This document shows positions 9,101 to 19,397 of a stretch of 64,000 nucleotides of DNA, piece by piece. A model generated the notes under the pieces. It was not told where the DNA came from. It searched no databases and worked only from the letters and a program-made list of their open reading frames with translations. The stretch lies in contig CAZBKM010000008.1 of NCBI GenBank assembly GCA_964492485.1, positions 1 to 64,000 of the forward strand, written 5' to 3'. Every line of letters starts with the position of its first letter. The first letter of the stretch is position 1. This DNA is from UBA5336 sp964492485 (lineage in GTDB: Bacteria > Pseudomonadota > Alphaproteobacteria > Caulobacterales > Hyphomonadaceae). The position numbers and the translations under genes were made by a program.

Positions 9101-12100
9101 ACGCAAAGAAGAAGGACGTGAGCGGTTATACCGAAGGTCTGCTTTCGAATTTTCCGGAGGGCGGTCAGAACCAGAGCAATGTCCAGGGGGAAATCAAGGT
9201 CACGACCGATCTCGCATTCCTGTTCCCCGACCTGCAATTGACCAGTGGCGCAAAGGACTGGGAGAGTCCGAGCTTCACTCTTCCGTCGTACAGTTGGGAT
9301 CTTCCCGACATTCCAGAATACAATTTTCCCTCTGAACTAAATTCCTTCGAGGACGATGTTGATCTGCCGGACTATGGGTTGCCTGAACTTGGGCTGCCAA
9401 AAATTCAAACGCCCACCCTTCAACTGCCATCAATCACTGTTCCGGACATCAAGCTGCCTTCGTTTAAAGAATTCAGATATACCAGCGATTTGGCCCTGAA
9501 CTTGGCTTTGATTGCGGACTGGAACAATTCGGATTTCCGGAATGCCCTTGGCTTTCTGGACGCCTATACGGGCATCGGCCTTCAGGATTACGGGTCGATG
9601 CTTGACTTTAAGATCGGGGGGACCAGCGACGCGGCGGTATCGCTGTCCTCACAGGAGCAGTCGGCGAATGCCGGTGCGATCGCGGTCATGGAGTCCGATT
9701 CAGCGGTCGGCGGCATCGACACGGCCTGGCAGGCCGGGGCGGGTGCGGCGTCCGGTCAGGGCACGGCAGGCGGCGCCGGCGGCGGGGCCGATGTCGCACT
9801 GCCCGGTGGCGTGACGGCTGACGCCCTTGGCGGAGCTGGCGACGAGAGTGTGATCAGTGGCAATGCTAAGCTGCGCGCCGGCGTCCTCCAGACCGGTATA
9901 GAAGATGGCCTCTGGGGCGCTGACCAGTATGTGCAGGATCCGGGCTCCGGCCTTTCGACGGTCACGCCCAAGATCGTCTGGTCGGACTTCCAACTGCCGG
10001 ACCTGGTCCTTCCGGCATTCACCTTTGGTGGACTCACACTGCCCGACGGATCATTCGGGCTCGATCTGAGCGCGTTCGGTGACGATGCCGCTGCACTGGG
10101 GAATATGGCCGGGCTGAACGACATAAAACTACCGGACATTCCAGGGTTCACGCTGGCGTCGGGGGATGCCAAGGATGGAACCTTCACGCTGGAAAGCCCG
10201 ATATTGAGACTGCCCTCGCTTTCATTCGCTGGCCGCAGCCTCAATCTCGCCGATCTCATGCCTGCCCTGTTCCGGCCTGTCGATGCGGACAGCCCGGCCG
10301 ACTCCGACCATACGCTGTCCTTCCTAACCGACAGTGGCGATCTCGCCATCGTGCATGGAGAGCAGAACCAAGTGTTCTTGGGCGACGGTGGAGATATCGC
10401 GCTCAATCTCGGTAAAGAAAATGTCCTGTTTGCCGGGAACGGGAATGACCTGGCAATGAATCTCGTTCCGAGTCTTGACGGCAACAACCACATGCGGGGT
10501 GGGGCTGGCAACGATATTCTCGTGAATATCGGCAAGAAGAACAAGATGAAGGGTGATGACGGCGACGATATCCTGCTCAGCCTGACGCCGTCGTCGATTG
10601 CTGATGCGGAGAACGAGATCAAGGGTAGCAACGGCAACGATGCCATGCTGGCCGTTGGCAAAAAGAACAAGGTGATGGGCGAGGCCGGAGACGATGTCGG
10701 CATCGCGATCGGAAACGAGAACGAGATGGGCAACTCCATGACCCTGGAGGTCAGGGGACTCGGCGACGACACCTATGTTGCGATCGGAAACAAGAACAGG
10801 CTATGGATGGGCGCCGGTAACGACGTGGCGTTCACCTTCGGCAATCAAAACTATCTGTGGCTGGAGGATGGCGACGACCTCGCCATAGCGATTGGCCGCG
10901 AAAGCGAGATCATCGGGGACGAAGGCGACGATCTCGCCTTCGCGATCGGCAGGGAAAACCACCTTGCAGGCGATTCTGGCAATGATCAGTTGTTCGCGTT
11001 TGGCGCCAGCAACAACCTGCACGGCGGCATCGGAGATGATGTCCTCGCTGCGGCAGGTTTGAACAGCAAGATCTTTGCGGGCAGCGGCAGCGACCTCATC
11101 TTCCTCGCGGCGCAGCAAGCCTATGCCTTCGGGGGCGATGGGGACGATACGATCTTTGCGCTCGGTGGCCTTTCCAACTACATCGCGGGAAATGCCGGCA
11201 ATGACGCGATCTACGTCGTCGGCAACTATTCGCTGATCGAGGCGGATCTGCCGACCGACGGCGTCGTGCCCGACGGGTTCGGGCCCTTGGGTGAGCTGGG
11301 CGATGACGGCCATGACACCGTCTTCGTGACCGGAAACTTCAACGGCGTCGTCACGGGCGGCGGCGACGACTTCATCGTGCTTTTCGGTGAAGGGAATTTT
11401 GTGAAGGCCGGATCGAATGCCGACGTCATCCTCGCCTACGGGGTGCACTCGATTGCAGAGGGGCAGGACGGTCACGACCTTGTCTTCGCGGGATCGGTTG
11501 CGGCCGCCGCCCGCGTGACCGGCGATGGCGGCAGCGGCGACGACCTGCTTGTTGCCCATGGCAAGGCCACCGCCCGCCTTCTGTCCGGTGACAGCCTGCC
11601 GGGGATCGACAGCGCTGTTGCCGACGCGGTGTCCGCTCGGGCCGTCTCGCAAATCCTGCTCGGTGCCGATGGCGCAACGGCCGGTGCCATCCTCAACGGC
11701 GGGTCGGGCAATGACACGTTGGTGTCCGGCGATGGCGAGGTTCTTCTGCGCGGTGGGGAGGGGAACGATACCTATCTCGTCCTGGCCGATAGCGGGACCA
11801 CGACGATTATCGAGACGGGCGAGGGACAGGACACGCTGCGACTTGTCCTGGATCAGGGCGAGGTCGGCATCCTCACGGTCAGCATGGACGCGACGGGCGT
11901 CGTCTCCCTTACCGTAGACGGTGAAACCCGGGTGTCCGCCTCGATCGCTGAGGGCGAGGTGGAACATCTCGATCTTGCGGTGGGCGGCACGGTCATCGCG
12001 TCACTCGATCTGGCGCAGCTTCACGCGGAGGGCGCGTTCACGGTCGAGCTTGGCGTGTCTGCGAACGCCAACAGTCTGGCACGGTCGTCGGACATTGCAG

Positions 12101-14625
12101 AACTTCCGCCGGTTCCGCTGGAGGTGGATTGGCATACCCTTTGGGGTTGGCATGGATTCGGCAGCCCGGATGGGTGGGCCGGCGAGGGAACCAATGGTTT
12201 AACCCAAGGATTATTTGGGAACGCGTCGCGCGACATTCTCCTGATGACCGACGGACGCGGCGAGGCATTGGGCAAGAGCGGTGACGATGTTCTGGTCGCC
12301 TATGGCTACGGATTGGTGGATCTCCTGGAGGATGGGGAGGTGAACGGCACGGGTTTGCGCCTGTCCGCGTCGGCCTGGGAGACAGTCCGCGACCTGGTGG
12401 CCGATGCCACGCACCCGAACGCCGGTGGCCGTCAGGACTCCACGCTGAAAGGGGGGACTGGGGACGATGTCCTGATCGGGGGTGTCGACCTCGACACACT
12501 GATCGGCGGGGCCGGCGATGACACCTACATCTACTACCTTGGCGGCAATGAGGATCGGATCATTGCCGATGGCGGGGGTAACGACGTACTGGAGATCCGG
12601 ACCGGCCCGTGGGGCGAGCAGGAGGGCTGGACCCTTTCGCTCGACCAGCTTCGTCCCTGGATCGAGGGCGACGATCTGCATATCGGGGTCAGCGCTGCGC
12701 TGGGATATCATGCGGAGATCGTCGTGCAGGACTGGGAAACCAGCGACATTCGCGAGCTGCGTCTGGTCAATGGCGACGTGATGCTGACCTATGATTTCCA
12801 GTCGGTGTTCGCGGGTGTGGACGCCGAGAGCGGGGAGTCGACCGCGCATTCGCGAACCTGGCGCAAGAACTGGTTTGACCGTGTGGAAGACGCGCTCGTG
12901 GGCATCGAGGCGCCGGCTCCGGGCAATCCGGATGCGCATGTAAAGGCAGGCTCGCGCGACATTCTCCTGATGACCGACGGACGCGGCGAGGCATTGGGCA
13001 AGAGCGGTGACGATGTTCTGGTCGCCTATGGCTACGGATTGGTGGATCTCCTGGAGGATGGGGAGGTGAACGGCACGGGTTTGCGCCTGTCCGCGTCGGC
13101 CTGGGAGACAGTCCGCGACCTGGTGGCCGATGCCACGCACCCGAACGCCGGTGGCCGTCAGGACTCCACGCTGAAAGGGGGGACTGGGGACGATGTCCTG
13201 ATCGGGGGTGTCGACCTCGACACACTGATCGGCGGGGCCGGCGATGACACCTACATCTACTACCTTGGCGGCAATGAGGATCGGATCATTGCCGATGGCG
13301 GGGGTAACGACGTACTGGAGATCCGGACCGGCCCGTGGGGCGAGCAGGAGGGCTGGACCCTTTCGCTCGACCAGCTTCGTCCCTGGATCGAGGGCGACGA
13401 TCTGCATATCGGGGTCAGCGCTGCGCTGGGATATCATGCGGAGATCGTCGTGCAGGACTGGGAAACCAGCGACATTCGCGAGCTGCGTCTGGTCAATGGC
13501 GACGTGATGCTGACCTATGATTTCCAGTCGGTGTTCGCGGGTGTGGACGCCGAGAGCGGGGAGTCGACCGCGCATTCGCGAACCTGGCGCAAGAACTGGT
13601 TTGACCGTGTGGAAGACGCGCTCGTGGGCATCGAGGCGCCAGACCTCGGCCAGCCGGTCTCCGCCACATCGTTTGACAGCCCCGCCTTCGTCCCGACCGG
13701 AGCGCTGGCCTTGGGTACGCCCGATGCCGCCGTCGCCTTTCGAGAGGCGCACATCCTCATGATGACCGACGGCGGCGGCGAGGCTTTCGGTGGACTGGGT
13801 GATGACGTCCTGCTCGCCTATGGCGACGGGACGATCGATCTTCTGGAAGACGGAATGGTCGAGGGCAGCGGTCTGCTGCTCGGTCGCAGCGACTGGCTTG
13901 CGCTTCAGGACGCAGCGCTCGATACGGGGCAGCCCAATAACGTCGCGTCCCTCGGTGCCAGTCTGCATGGGGGCGACGGTAATGATGTGCTGATCGGCGG
14001 TATCGCCGAGGACATCCTCATCGGCGGGGCAGGCCATGACACCTATGTCTACCACCTTGGCAGCTCCACCGACTGGATCGTCGCCCATGGCGGCGGGGAA
14101 GATGTTCTGGAAATCCGCACCGGTCCGCGCGGTGAGGCCGAGGGATGGCAGCTCAGCCTCGCAACGCTGAGAGCATGGGAAGTTGGCGGCGATCTCCACC
14201 TTGGTGTGACCGCTGCAGCCGGTGGAGGGGCGGAAATCGTGATCGTCGATTGGCGTGACAGCGATCTGGCAGTGTTGCGTCTTGCGGATGCAGACGGTGT
14301 CGAGGATTACGATTTCATGTCCGTCGCGAACTCGCTTCTCGGCGCCGCCCTTGCCCTTCCTGCGGGGGCGAGTGCATGGGACCAGGGCGCCTACGACCGC
14401 GTCGCTTCGGCGCTTGCGGACCTGGGCATGCCCGATCATCTGCCCGACACCACGGGACCGAAACCCGTTTGGAAGGTGTCCGACTTCATGTCCGGCCTTG
14501 TGGAGGACACATACGAGGCGTTCCGCGATTTCGTGATGGAGGCCGGCGACATCATGGAAATGATCTCGTCCGAAACGGAGCAGTTCGTGACCGATGACTC
14601 GCCCTTGGCGGGCCTGTGGCCTTGA
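6115..14625 (+). CDS. Giant RTX-like calcium-binding repeat protein (2836 aa)
   Basis: Residues 1-210 are non-repetitive, with AT-rich codons. About 210-345 is an Ala/Asp/Val-rich helical region. Residues 352-980 form a first repeat block built from 18-residue units, each a GGxGNDxxx nonapeptide plus a variant carrying Asn (xxGxxNxxx). About 985-1400 is a linker with Pro-rich LPxLxLP segments. Residues 1408-1795 are a second repeat block. Canonical RTX nonapeptides recur near 1860-1885. From 2037 three modules of about 240 residues follow, each with GGTGDDVLIGG, GGAGDDTYIYYLGG and GGGNDVLEIRTG-type motifs; the first two are identical over 689 bp. The last 55 residues are acidic/hydrophobic, as type I secretion signals often are. 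No N-terminal signal peptide is seen. The protein is most likely exported by a type I system to the surface, but no ABC exporter or adaptor gene lies in the window. A role as adhesin, S-layer-like or biofilm protein is inference. Confidence 0.9.
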   Translation: MIIGAFATSKVELLAYYTGIYKRLEEERQFRSPQEPSDGYVILSAIKAVTEDGGWQGEIDKNWGKLSEADRTSYAAPSFIIEGLMDLYSAYRADQIYKEYMAGKSTWLDDLPVMQDYSISLDDKNAFNNPVDQVLWNFIYHTGRGSYFLEELDAAGVLKLYNVARSIEWKAKNANLELDWYIFEVHQIESEFSIPDTGIDILDDAVDATIVALDDLAGWAENQFGDVFDAIADAAETLYNDVISVAVDTFVDGLSDVAGAAFEAVSSAIEDTGLAAAVSDLADGISDVAADVADGVEGGFNDAIEAAGDGADFVSQAAVTALAETQAAMEEAAAAVEAAAEFVAQLLGPVWYGDNGNDRVFRAGPVAYMYAKGGNDTVTGAAAHVKIRGGAGNDTLNGLGAYNDIDGGSGNDRIYAIGGGNDLKGGDGNDLLTGVGASNKLDGGDGNDRFVATGGHNEIRGGSGDDTVLLGLGVHNDIVTDGGNDSVNAMGGSNAVNTGNGNDQIRVGGVANYVRAGDGFDWIWVFAAANVVSAGDGYDIVYAVGGSNILVNGNDGGSIHALGAANWILSGNGGDHISALGGGNFVFSGGAGEGSATDHDTITVGGLANVVFAGHGSNTVTALGGGNFIFGGDGSDVFYLGGAALNVAYAGNGHNTVTAASGGANIVFGGDGRDIVTLVAAGNLMVLGDGNNVAIGLGGANVVWSGSGNDTVLLGGLLANVAWVNGGDNLVGVAGTGNLVVAGDGDDTLVAAGLKANIILAGGGDNTVVAISNYNFVSSEGGEDTIVALGTGNAIVAGDGNNLVVAVGQANGVVLGDGNDTAVLLARGNVVSAGDGNNTIVVVADGNAVLAGGGNDVVAATGKANFVSTSAGDDVALVLGRLNLVFTGAGDDVGLIIGDYNAVASGDGDDILISKGKLQVVLGEANSDIIVALGETNILAGGEGNDVILAMGKSNWVLGGSGSDILIVSGKWNLVAADNEVNADENTLADLKAWNDAKKKDVSGYTEGLLSNFPEGGQNQSNVQGEIKVTTDLAFLFPDLQLTSGAKDWESPSFTLPSYSWDLPDIPEYNFPSELNSFEDDVDLPDYGLPELGLPKIQTPTLQLPSITVPDIKLPSFKEFRYTSDLALNLALIADWNNSDFRNALGFLDAYTGIGLQDYGSMLDFKIGGTSDAAVSLSSQEQSANAGAIAVMESDSAVGGIDTAWQAGAGAASGQGTAGGAGGGADVALPGGVTADALGGAGDESVISGNAKLRAGVLQTGIEDGLWGADQYVQDPGSGLSTVTPKIVWSDFQLPDLVLPAFTFGGLTLPDGSFGLDLSAFGDDAAALGNMAGLNDIKLPDIPGFTLASGDAKDGTFTLESPILRLPSLSFAGRSLNLADLMPALFRPVDADSPADSDHTLSFLTDSGDLAIVHGEQNQVFLGDGGDIALNLGKENVLFAGNGNDLAMNLVPSLDGNNHMRGGAGNDILVNIGKKNKMKGDDGDDILLSLTPSSIADAENEIKGSNGNDAMLAVGKKNKVMGEAGDDVGIAIGNENEMGNSMTLEVRGLGDDTYVAIGNKNRLWMGAGNDVAFTFGNQNYLWLEDGDDLAIAIGRESEIIGDEGDDLAFAIGRENHLAGDSGNDQLFAFGASNNLHGGIGDDVLAAAGLNSKIFAGSGSDLIFLAAQQAYAFGGDGDDTIFALGGLSNYIAGNAGNDAIYVVGNYSLIEADLPTDGVVPDGFGPLGELGDDGHDTVFVTGNFNGVVTGGGDDFIVLFGEGNFVKAGSNADVILAYGVHSIAEGQDGHDLVFAGSVAAAARVTGDGGSGDDLLVAHGKATARLLSGDSLPGIDSAVADAVSARAVSQILLGADGATAGAILNGGSGNDTLVSGDGEVLLRGGEGNDTYLVLADSGTTTIIETGEGQDTLRLVLDQGEVGILTVSMDATGVVSLTVDGETRVSASIAEGEVEHLDLAVGGTVIASLDLAQLHAEGAFTVELGVSANANSLARSSDIAELPPVPLEVDWHTLWGWHGFGSPDGWAGEGTNGLTQGLFGNASRDILLMTDGRGEALGKSGDDVLVAYGYGLVDLLEDGEVNGTGLRLSASAWETVRDLVADATHPNAGGRQDSTLKGGTGDDVLIGGVDLDTLIGGAGDDTYIYYLGGNEDRIIADGGGNDVLEIRTGPWGEQEGWTLSLDQLRPWIEGDDLHIGVSAALGYHAEIVVQDWETSDIRELRLVNGDVMLTYDFQSVFAGVDAESGESTAHSRTWRKNWFDRVEDALVGIEAPAPGNPDAHVKAGSRDILLMTDGRGEALGKSGDDVLVAYGYGLVDLLEDGEVNGTGLRLSASAWETVRDLVADATHPNAGGRQDSTLKGGTGDDVLIGGVDLDTLIGGAGDDTYIYYLGGNEDRIIADGGGNDVLEIRTGPWGEQEGWTLSLDQLRPWIEGDDLHIGVSAALGYHAEIVVQDWETSDIRELRLVNGDVMLTYDFQSVFAGVDAESGESTAHSRTWRKNWFDRVEDALVGIEAPDLGQPVSATSFDSPAFVPTGALALGTPDAAVAFREAHILMMTDGGGEAFGGLGDDVLLAYGDGTIDLLEDGMVEGSGLLLGRSDWLALQDAALDTGQPNNVASLGASLHGGDGNDVLIGGIAEDILIGGAGHDTYVYHLGSSTDWIVAHGGGEDVLEIRTGPRGEAEGWQLSLATLRAWEVGGDLHLGVTAAAGGGAEIVIVDWRDSDLAVLRLADADGVEDYDFMSVANSLLGAALALPAGASAWDQGAYDRVASALADLGMPDHLPDTTGPKPVWKVSDFMSGLVEDTYEAFRDFVMEAGDIMEMISSETEQFVTDDSPLAGLWP
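12226..12914 (+). repeat. 689-bp internal tandem duplication, copy 1 (RTX gene)
   Basis: This copy is identical by eye to 12952-13640, at an offset of 726 bp (242 codons, in frame). It encodes one C-terminal RTX module beginning with SRDILLMTDG and ending with VGIEAP. The absence of even silent differences implies very recent duplication or ongoing gene conversion. Confidence 0.95.
12952..13640 (+). repeat. 689-bp internal tandem duplication, copy 2 (RTX gene)
   Basis: This is the second perfect copy of the module at 12226-12914, separated from it by a 37-bp unique spacer. A third, clearly diverged module with the same domain order follows at about 13750-14420, so the perfect pair arose long after the ancestral module array. 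Confidence 0.95.
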
Positions 14626-14720
14626 AGCGCCGGTGTTTCGTTTCACTCCGGACCGTCATTTTACATAATTAATGTTGCGCAAGTCTCCGTTCGCAACCGA
14701 GTCCTTTTGTTCCGAACTTG
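14626..14720 (+). repeat. Mosaic palindromic element, module A (copy 1)
   Basis: This is a ~95-bp intergenic repeat beginning directly after the RTX stop codon. It shares a block (CGTTTCACT, GGACCGTC, GCGCAAGTCTCCGTTCGCAA, CCGAACTTG) with copies at 18068-18168, 44669-44769 and 55140-55238. It contains two potential hairpins; the outermost right arm is degenerate here. Confidence 0.85.
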
Positions 14721-14803
14721 TTTCAGGGCACTTCAATTGGGTCTGATCGACTGCACGATGCGCCATGGCGGTCCCGCACCGCCATGGCAATCGCGGGATC
14801 GGT

Positions 14804-16690
<1,887 letters not shown>

Positions 16691-16872
16691 GGTCATCCTT
16701 TGTCGGGGAAGCCCTATCCCGACCGCCTGTGCACCGTCCTGTCAATTGCGGCATGGGGCACGCACTCCGGTCGCTCCTGCGCATGGGCGGTCGGTGCGCC
16801 TTGATGGGCGGGGCCAAAGCGCGGAAAGTGCGCGCGAAACGAGCAACCAGCCACAGACAGGACCTTTCCGAC

Positions 16873-18003
16873 ATGCCCGTTATGACCTTCCTGACCCAAT
16901 GCCATTTCGACAATGGCGCGCTTGCCAAGCTTCCCAAGGTGCTTGCCGGCCAGGGCGTGACGCATCCCTTCATCGTGACCGATCCTGGCTTGCGCGATGT
17001 TGGCCTTCTCGACCGGGTGATCGAGGCGCTGGGCCAGCCGGCGGCGGGCGTCTTCGCAGAGACCCTGCCCAATCCGATCCAGTGGCAGGCGGAGGAGGCC
17101 TCAGAGGCCTACCGCGCATCCGGTGCGGACGGTCTCGTCGCCCTTGGCGGAGGGTCTGCAATGGACATGGCGAAGGCGATCGGCCTGCGCGTCAGCCATG
17201 ACGGGCCGTGGTCGACCTATGCCGCACGCCTGGGCGGCACCAGGAAGATCGGCCGGATCCCGCCTCTTCTGGCGATTCCGACCACGGCGGGCACGGGTTC
17301 GGAAGTCTCCGTCGGGGCGATCGTCATCCTCGAGGACGGAACCAAGGAGACCTTCATCTCCCAGAACCTGATCCCGTCGGCGGCAATCTGCGACCCGGAA
17401 CTGACGCTTGGCCTGCCGGCAGGGCTCACGGCGGCAACCGGTATGGACGCGGTCACCCACTGCATCGAGGCGGTTCTCAGTCCCCTGATCAATCCGCCTT
17501 GCGAGGGGATCGGCTATGACGGCGTTCACCGCGCCGTGGGTCAGGGCTGGCTGAAGCGGGCCGTGGCCGATGGCAGCGACCTAGAGGCTCGCTGGCACAT
17601 GATGATGGCGAGCTATGAGGGTGCGCTGGCGTTCGTGAAGGGACTGGGCGGCGTCCATGCGCTGAGCCACGCGGCCGGCCGCCTGCACGAGAAGAAACTG
17701 CACCATGGGACGCTGAATGCGATCTTCCTACCGCATCTTCTGCGGGCCAATGCGGGGGCAGCCGACGAGAAGTATGCCCGGCTGCGCTTTGCCATGGGTT
17801 TGCCGGACGGGGGAGATCTGGCGGATGCCATCGAACGGCTGAACGAGGACATCGGCATCCCGGCACGGCTGTCCGAGATCGGACTTGCGGCCGAGGATGG
17901 TCCGGCGATCGTTGAGTATGCGCTGATCGACCTGGCGCATCAGTCCAATGCGCGTCCATTGGAGGCGGCGGACTATGAGCGCATCTACGAGGCGGCGTTG
18001 TAG
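16873..18003 (+). CDS. Iron-containing alcohol dehydrogenase
   Basis: The 376-residue product is the standard length for the Fe-ADH (group III) family. The NAD-binding signature GGGSAMDMAK starts near residue 93. The metal ligands lie in the DAVTHCIEA segment and in the paired His motifs HALSHAAG and HGTLNAIFLPH. These enzymes reduce aldehydes or oxidise alcohols with NAD(P)H and Fe2+ or Zn2+; the substrate here is unknown. The frame opens at 16729, but the sequence before 16873 is not family-like, so I place the start at 16873 after an AGGACC box. An ATG at 16882 is also possible. It stands alone between the ABC ATPase and a mosaic repeat. Confidence 0.92.
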   Translation: MPVMTFLTQCHFDNGALAKLPKVLAGQGVTHPFIVTDPGLRDVGLLDRVIEALGQPAAGVFAETLPNPIQWQAEEASEAYRASGADGLVALGGGSAMDMAKAIGLRVSHDGPWSTYAARLGGTRKIGRIPPLLAIPTTAGTGSEVSVGAIVILEDGTKETFISQNLIPSAAICDPELTLGLPAGLTAATGMDAVTHCIEAVLSPLINPPCEGIGYDGVHRAVGQGWLKRAVADGSDLEARWHMMMASYEGALAFVKGLGGVHALSHAAGRLHEKKLHHGTLNAIFLPHLLRANAGAADEKYARLRFAMGLPDGGDLADAIERLNEDIGIPARLSEIGLAAEDGPAIVEYALIDLAHQSNARPLEAADYERIYEAAL

Positions 18004-18067
18004 CGCCAATGCCCAGAGCGTCTGCAATTGAAATGGACACAGCTTGGCGCAAGGAAACGAGTCTGAA

Positions 18068-18168
18068 AGCGTCGGTCTTTCGTTTCACTTCGGACCGTCG
18101 CTTTACATCATTGTTCTTGCGCAGGTCTCCGTTCGCAATCGAGTCCGTTTGAGCCGAACTTGCGCTAG
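18068..18168 (+). repeat. Mosaic palindromic element, module A (copy 2)
   Basis: This ~100-bp copy has the same orientation as 14626-14720 and high similarity along its length. It contains GCGCAGGT...ACTTGCGC arms. Its right end, TTGCGCTAG, supplies the TAG stop codon (read on the minus strand) of the membrane-protein gene at 18165-18590. It lies between the convergent alcohol dehydrogenase and that gene. Confidence 0.85.
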
Positions 18169-18590
18169 ACGCGCAGCAGGGCGAGCAGGGCGGCGATGCC
18201 GCCGACGCCGGCCGACAGGTTGCTGAGCGACACCGCCACGAGACGCTGGGTCTTCTTGCGCTGGCGCACGCCCGGGGCGCCTTCGCCCTTTCGGCGCGGC
18301 GCCAGGGTCCAGCGATTGGCGATCAGGCCGAGCGCCGCAAGGCCCGCCAGGATCGCCGCGCCAAACGCCATGGCGAGCACGGCGAGGGCCGCTGCGGCCA
18401 GGTAGGCCGCCGCAGCCGGCGCGGACACGCGCAGCAGGAGCTGGCGCACATGGGCGTCGGCCCGGGCATAGTCGAGCCGGTCGAACGAGGTCGCGGCGGC
18501 CGGTACGGTGGCGGTGAACACGGCGCCGGTTGCTGCCGCAGCGAACAGTCCGGACACGTTTGCAGCGAGGGCGTTCAAGGTCTCGAACAT
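18165..18590 (-). CDS. Small membrane protein of unknown function (141 aa)
   Basis: The product is rich in Ala, Leu and Val. It has hydrophobic segments at about 8-30, 55-88 and 120-140, separated by a basic loop (RRKGEG and RQRKKTQR). It looks like a polytopic inner-membrane protein with three or more TMs; no family is recognised. The frame is open further upstream, but that extension overlaps the phosphatase gene, so I used the ATG at 18590. It follows the phosphatase by 40 bp and ends inside a module A repeat. Function unknown. Confidence 0.65.
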   Translation of the reverse strand: MFETLNALAANVSGLFAAAATGAVFTATVPAAATSFDRLDYARADAHVRQLLLRVSAPAAAAYLAAAALAVLAMAFGAAILAGLAALGLIANRWTLAPRRKGEGAPGVRQRKKTQRLVAVSLSNLSAGVGGIAALLALLRV

Positions 18591-18630
18591 GGCAGAAAGC
18601 CTACGCCGATTCCGCCCTGTGCGCGCCCTG

Positions 18631-19353
18631 TCAGACCCACAGAAATCCGGCTGGCCGGCCATCGACCAGCACGGCCGCCGTGAGCAGACCCCCGTAGCAG
18701 GCGCCCGTGTCGACGTTGATCCGTCGCCCATCGGCCGAAACATCGGGTCGAAAGTCGCGGGTGGGCGTATGGCCGTGGATCACGGTCTGGCCGGCCAGGG
18801 CAGGACTGGTCCACTCGGCCGTGTCCAGCGCACTTGCTGCGCGCGTCCAGAGATAGACCTCTTCCGGCTCGTTGGGAAAATCGGCACCGGAGATGCCGGC
18901 ATGTACGAAGACGAGGCCAGCCTCACGGTCCCAATGGCGAGCGGGCAGGCCCTTGATCCAGCGCAGGTCTTCCCGCATCCGACCCTGACCGCCCGGCAGC
19001 AACTCGTAGCTGTCGACCGTTGCGGCCCCGCCGTTTCGCGCCCAAAGGCCCTGCCCGAAGGCGCCGCCCTCGAAGGCGTCGATCATCATCTGTTCGTGGT
19101 TTCCGCGCAGCGTGACGGCACGCAGCGTCGGCTCGGTTCTGGCGCGGGCATGGAGCGCACGCACCCGCTGGATCACGCCGGCGCTGTCCGGGCCGCGATC
19201 AACCAGATCGCCAAGGTGCACAAGGGTCATGGTCGCTGCGGCATGGGTGCGCCGGTGATGCGCGAATATGGCCTGGTGCAACGCGCCGAGGCGTTCCGCC
19301 TCGCCATGGACGTCACCGATGGCGTAGTGGACATGCAGTGTCTTGTCGGACAT
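18631..19353 (-). CDS. PP1-like metallophosphoesterase (serine/threonine or Ap4A-type phosphatase)
   Basis: The 240-residue protein has all motifs of the PPP-type metallophosphatase fold in order: GDVHGE (near 13), GDLVDRG (about 48), RGNHEQ (about 85), VHAGIS (about 150) and HGHT (about 195). These residues bind the di-metal centre. Bacterial relatives act on protein phosphoserine/threonine or on dinucleotide tetraphosphates, and sequence alone does not separate these roles. The start at 19353 is the first ATG giving a family-like N terminus (MSDKTLHVHYAIGD). It sits 44 bp after rarD and 40 bp before the small membrane-protein gene, and the three are probably one operon. Confidence 0.92.
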   Translation of the reverse strand: MSDKTLHVHYAIGDVHGEAERLGALHQAIFAHHRRTHAAATMTLVHLGDLVDRGPDSAGVIQRVRALHARARTEPTLRAVTLRGNHEQMMIDAFEGGAFGQGLWARNGGAATVDSYELLPGGQGRMREDLRWIKGLPARHWDREAGLVFVHAGISGADFPNEPEEVYLWTRAASALDTAEWTSPALAGQTVIHGHTPTRDFRPDVSADGRRINVDTGACYGGLLTAAVLVDGRPAGFLWV

Positions 19354-19397
19354 GGCGAGAAGGTGGCGGGCCCTGCGGGCCCATTCAAGCCTCGGTG

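Noticed and set aside
12226..13640. CRISPR-like or transposon repeat
   Set aside because: The repeat is long, in frame, within a coding module and without terminal inverted repeats or transposase.
12211..14646. Long minus-strand open frame (811 codons) opposite the RTX C-terminal modules
   Set aside because: It mirrors the repeat structure of the plus-strand gene, lacks domains and a ribosome-binding site, and is expected by chance in GC-rich repetitive coding DNA.
14626..14720. Possible tRNA or small RNA in the intergenic repeat
   Set aside because: There is no cloverleaf, anticodon arm or TPsiC-like sequence; it aligns with other copies of a palindromic repeat instead.
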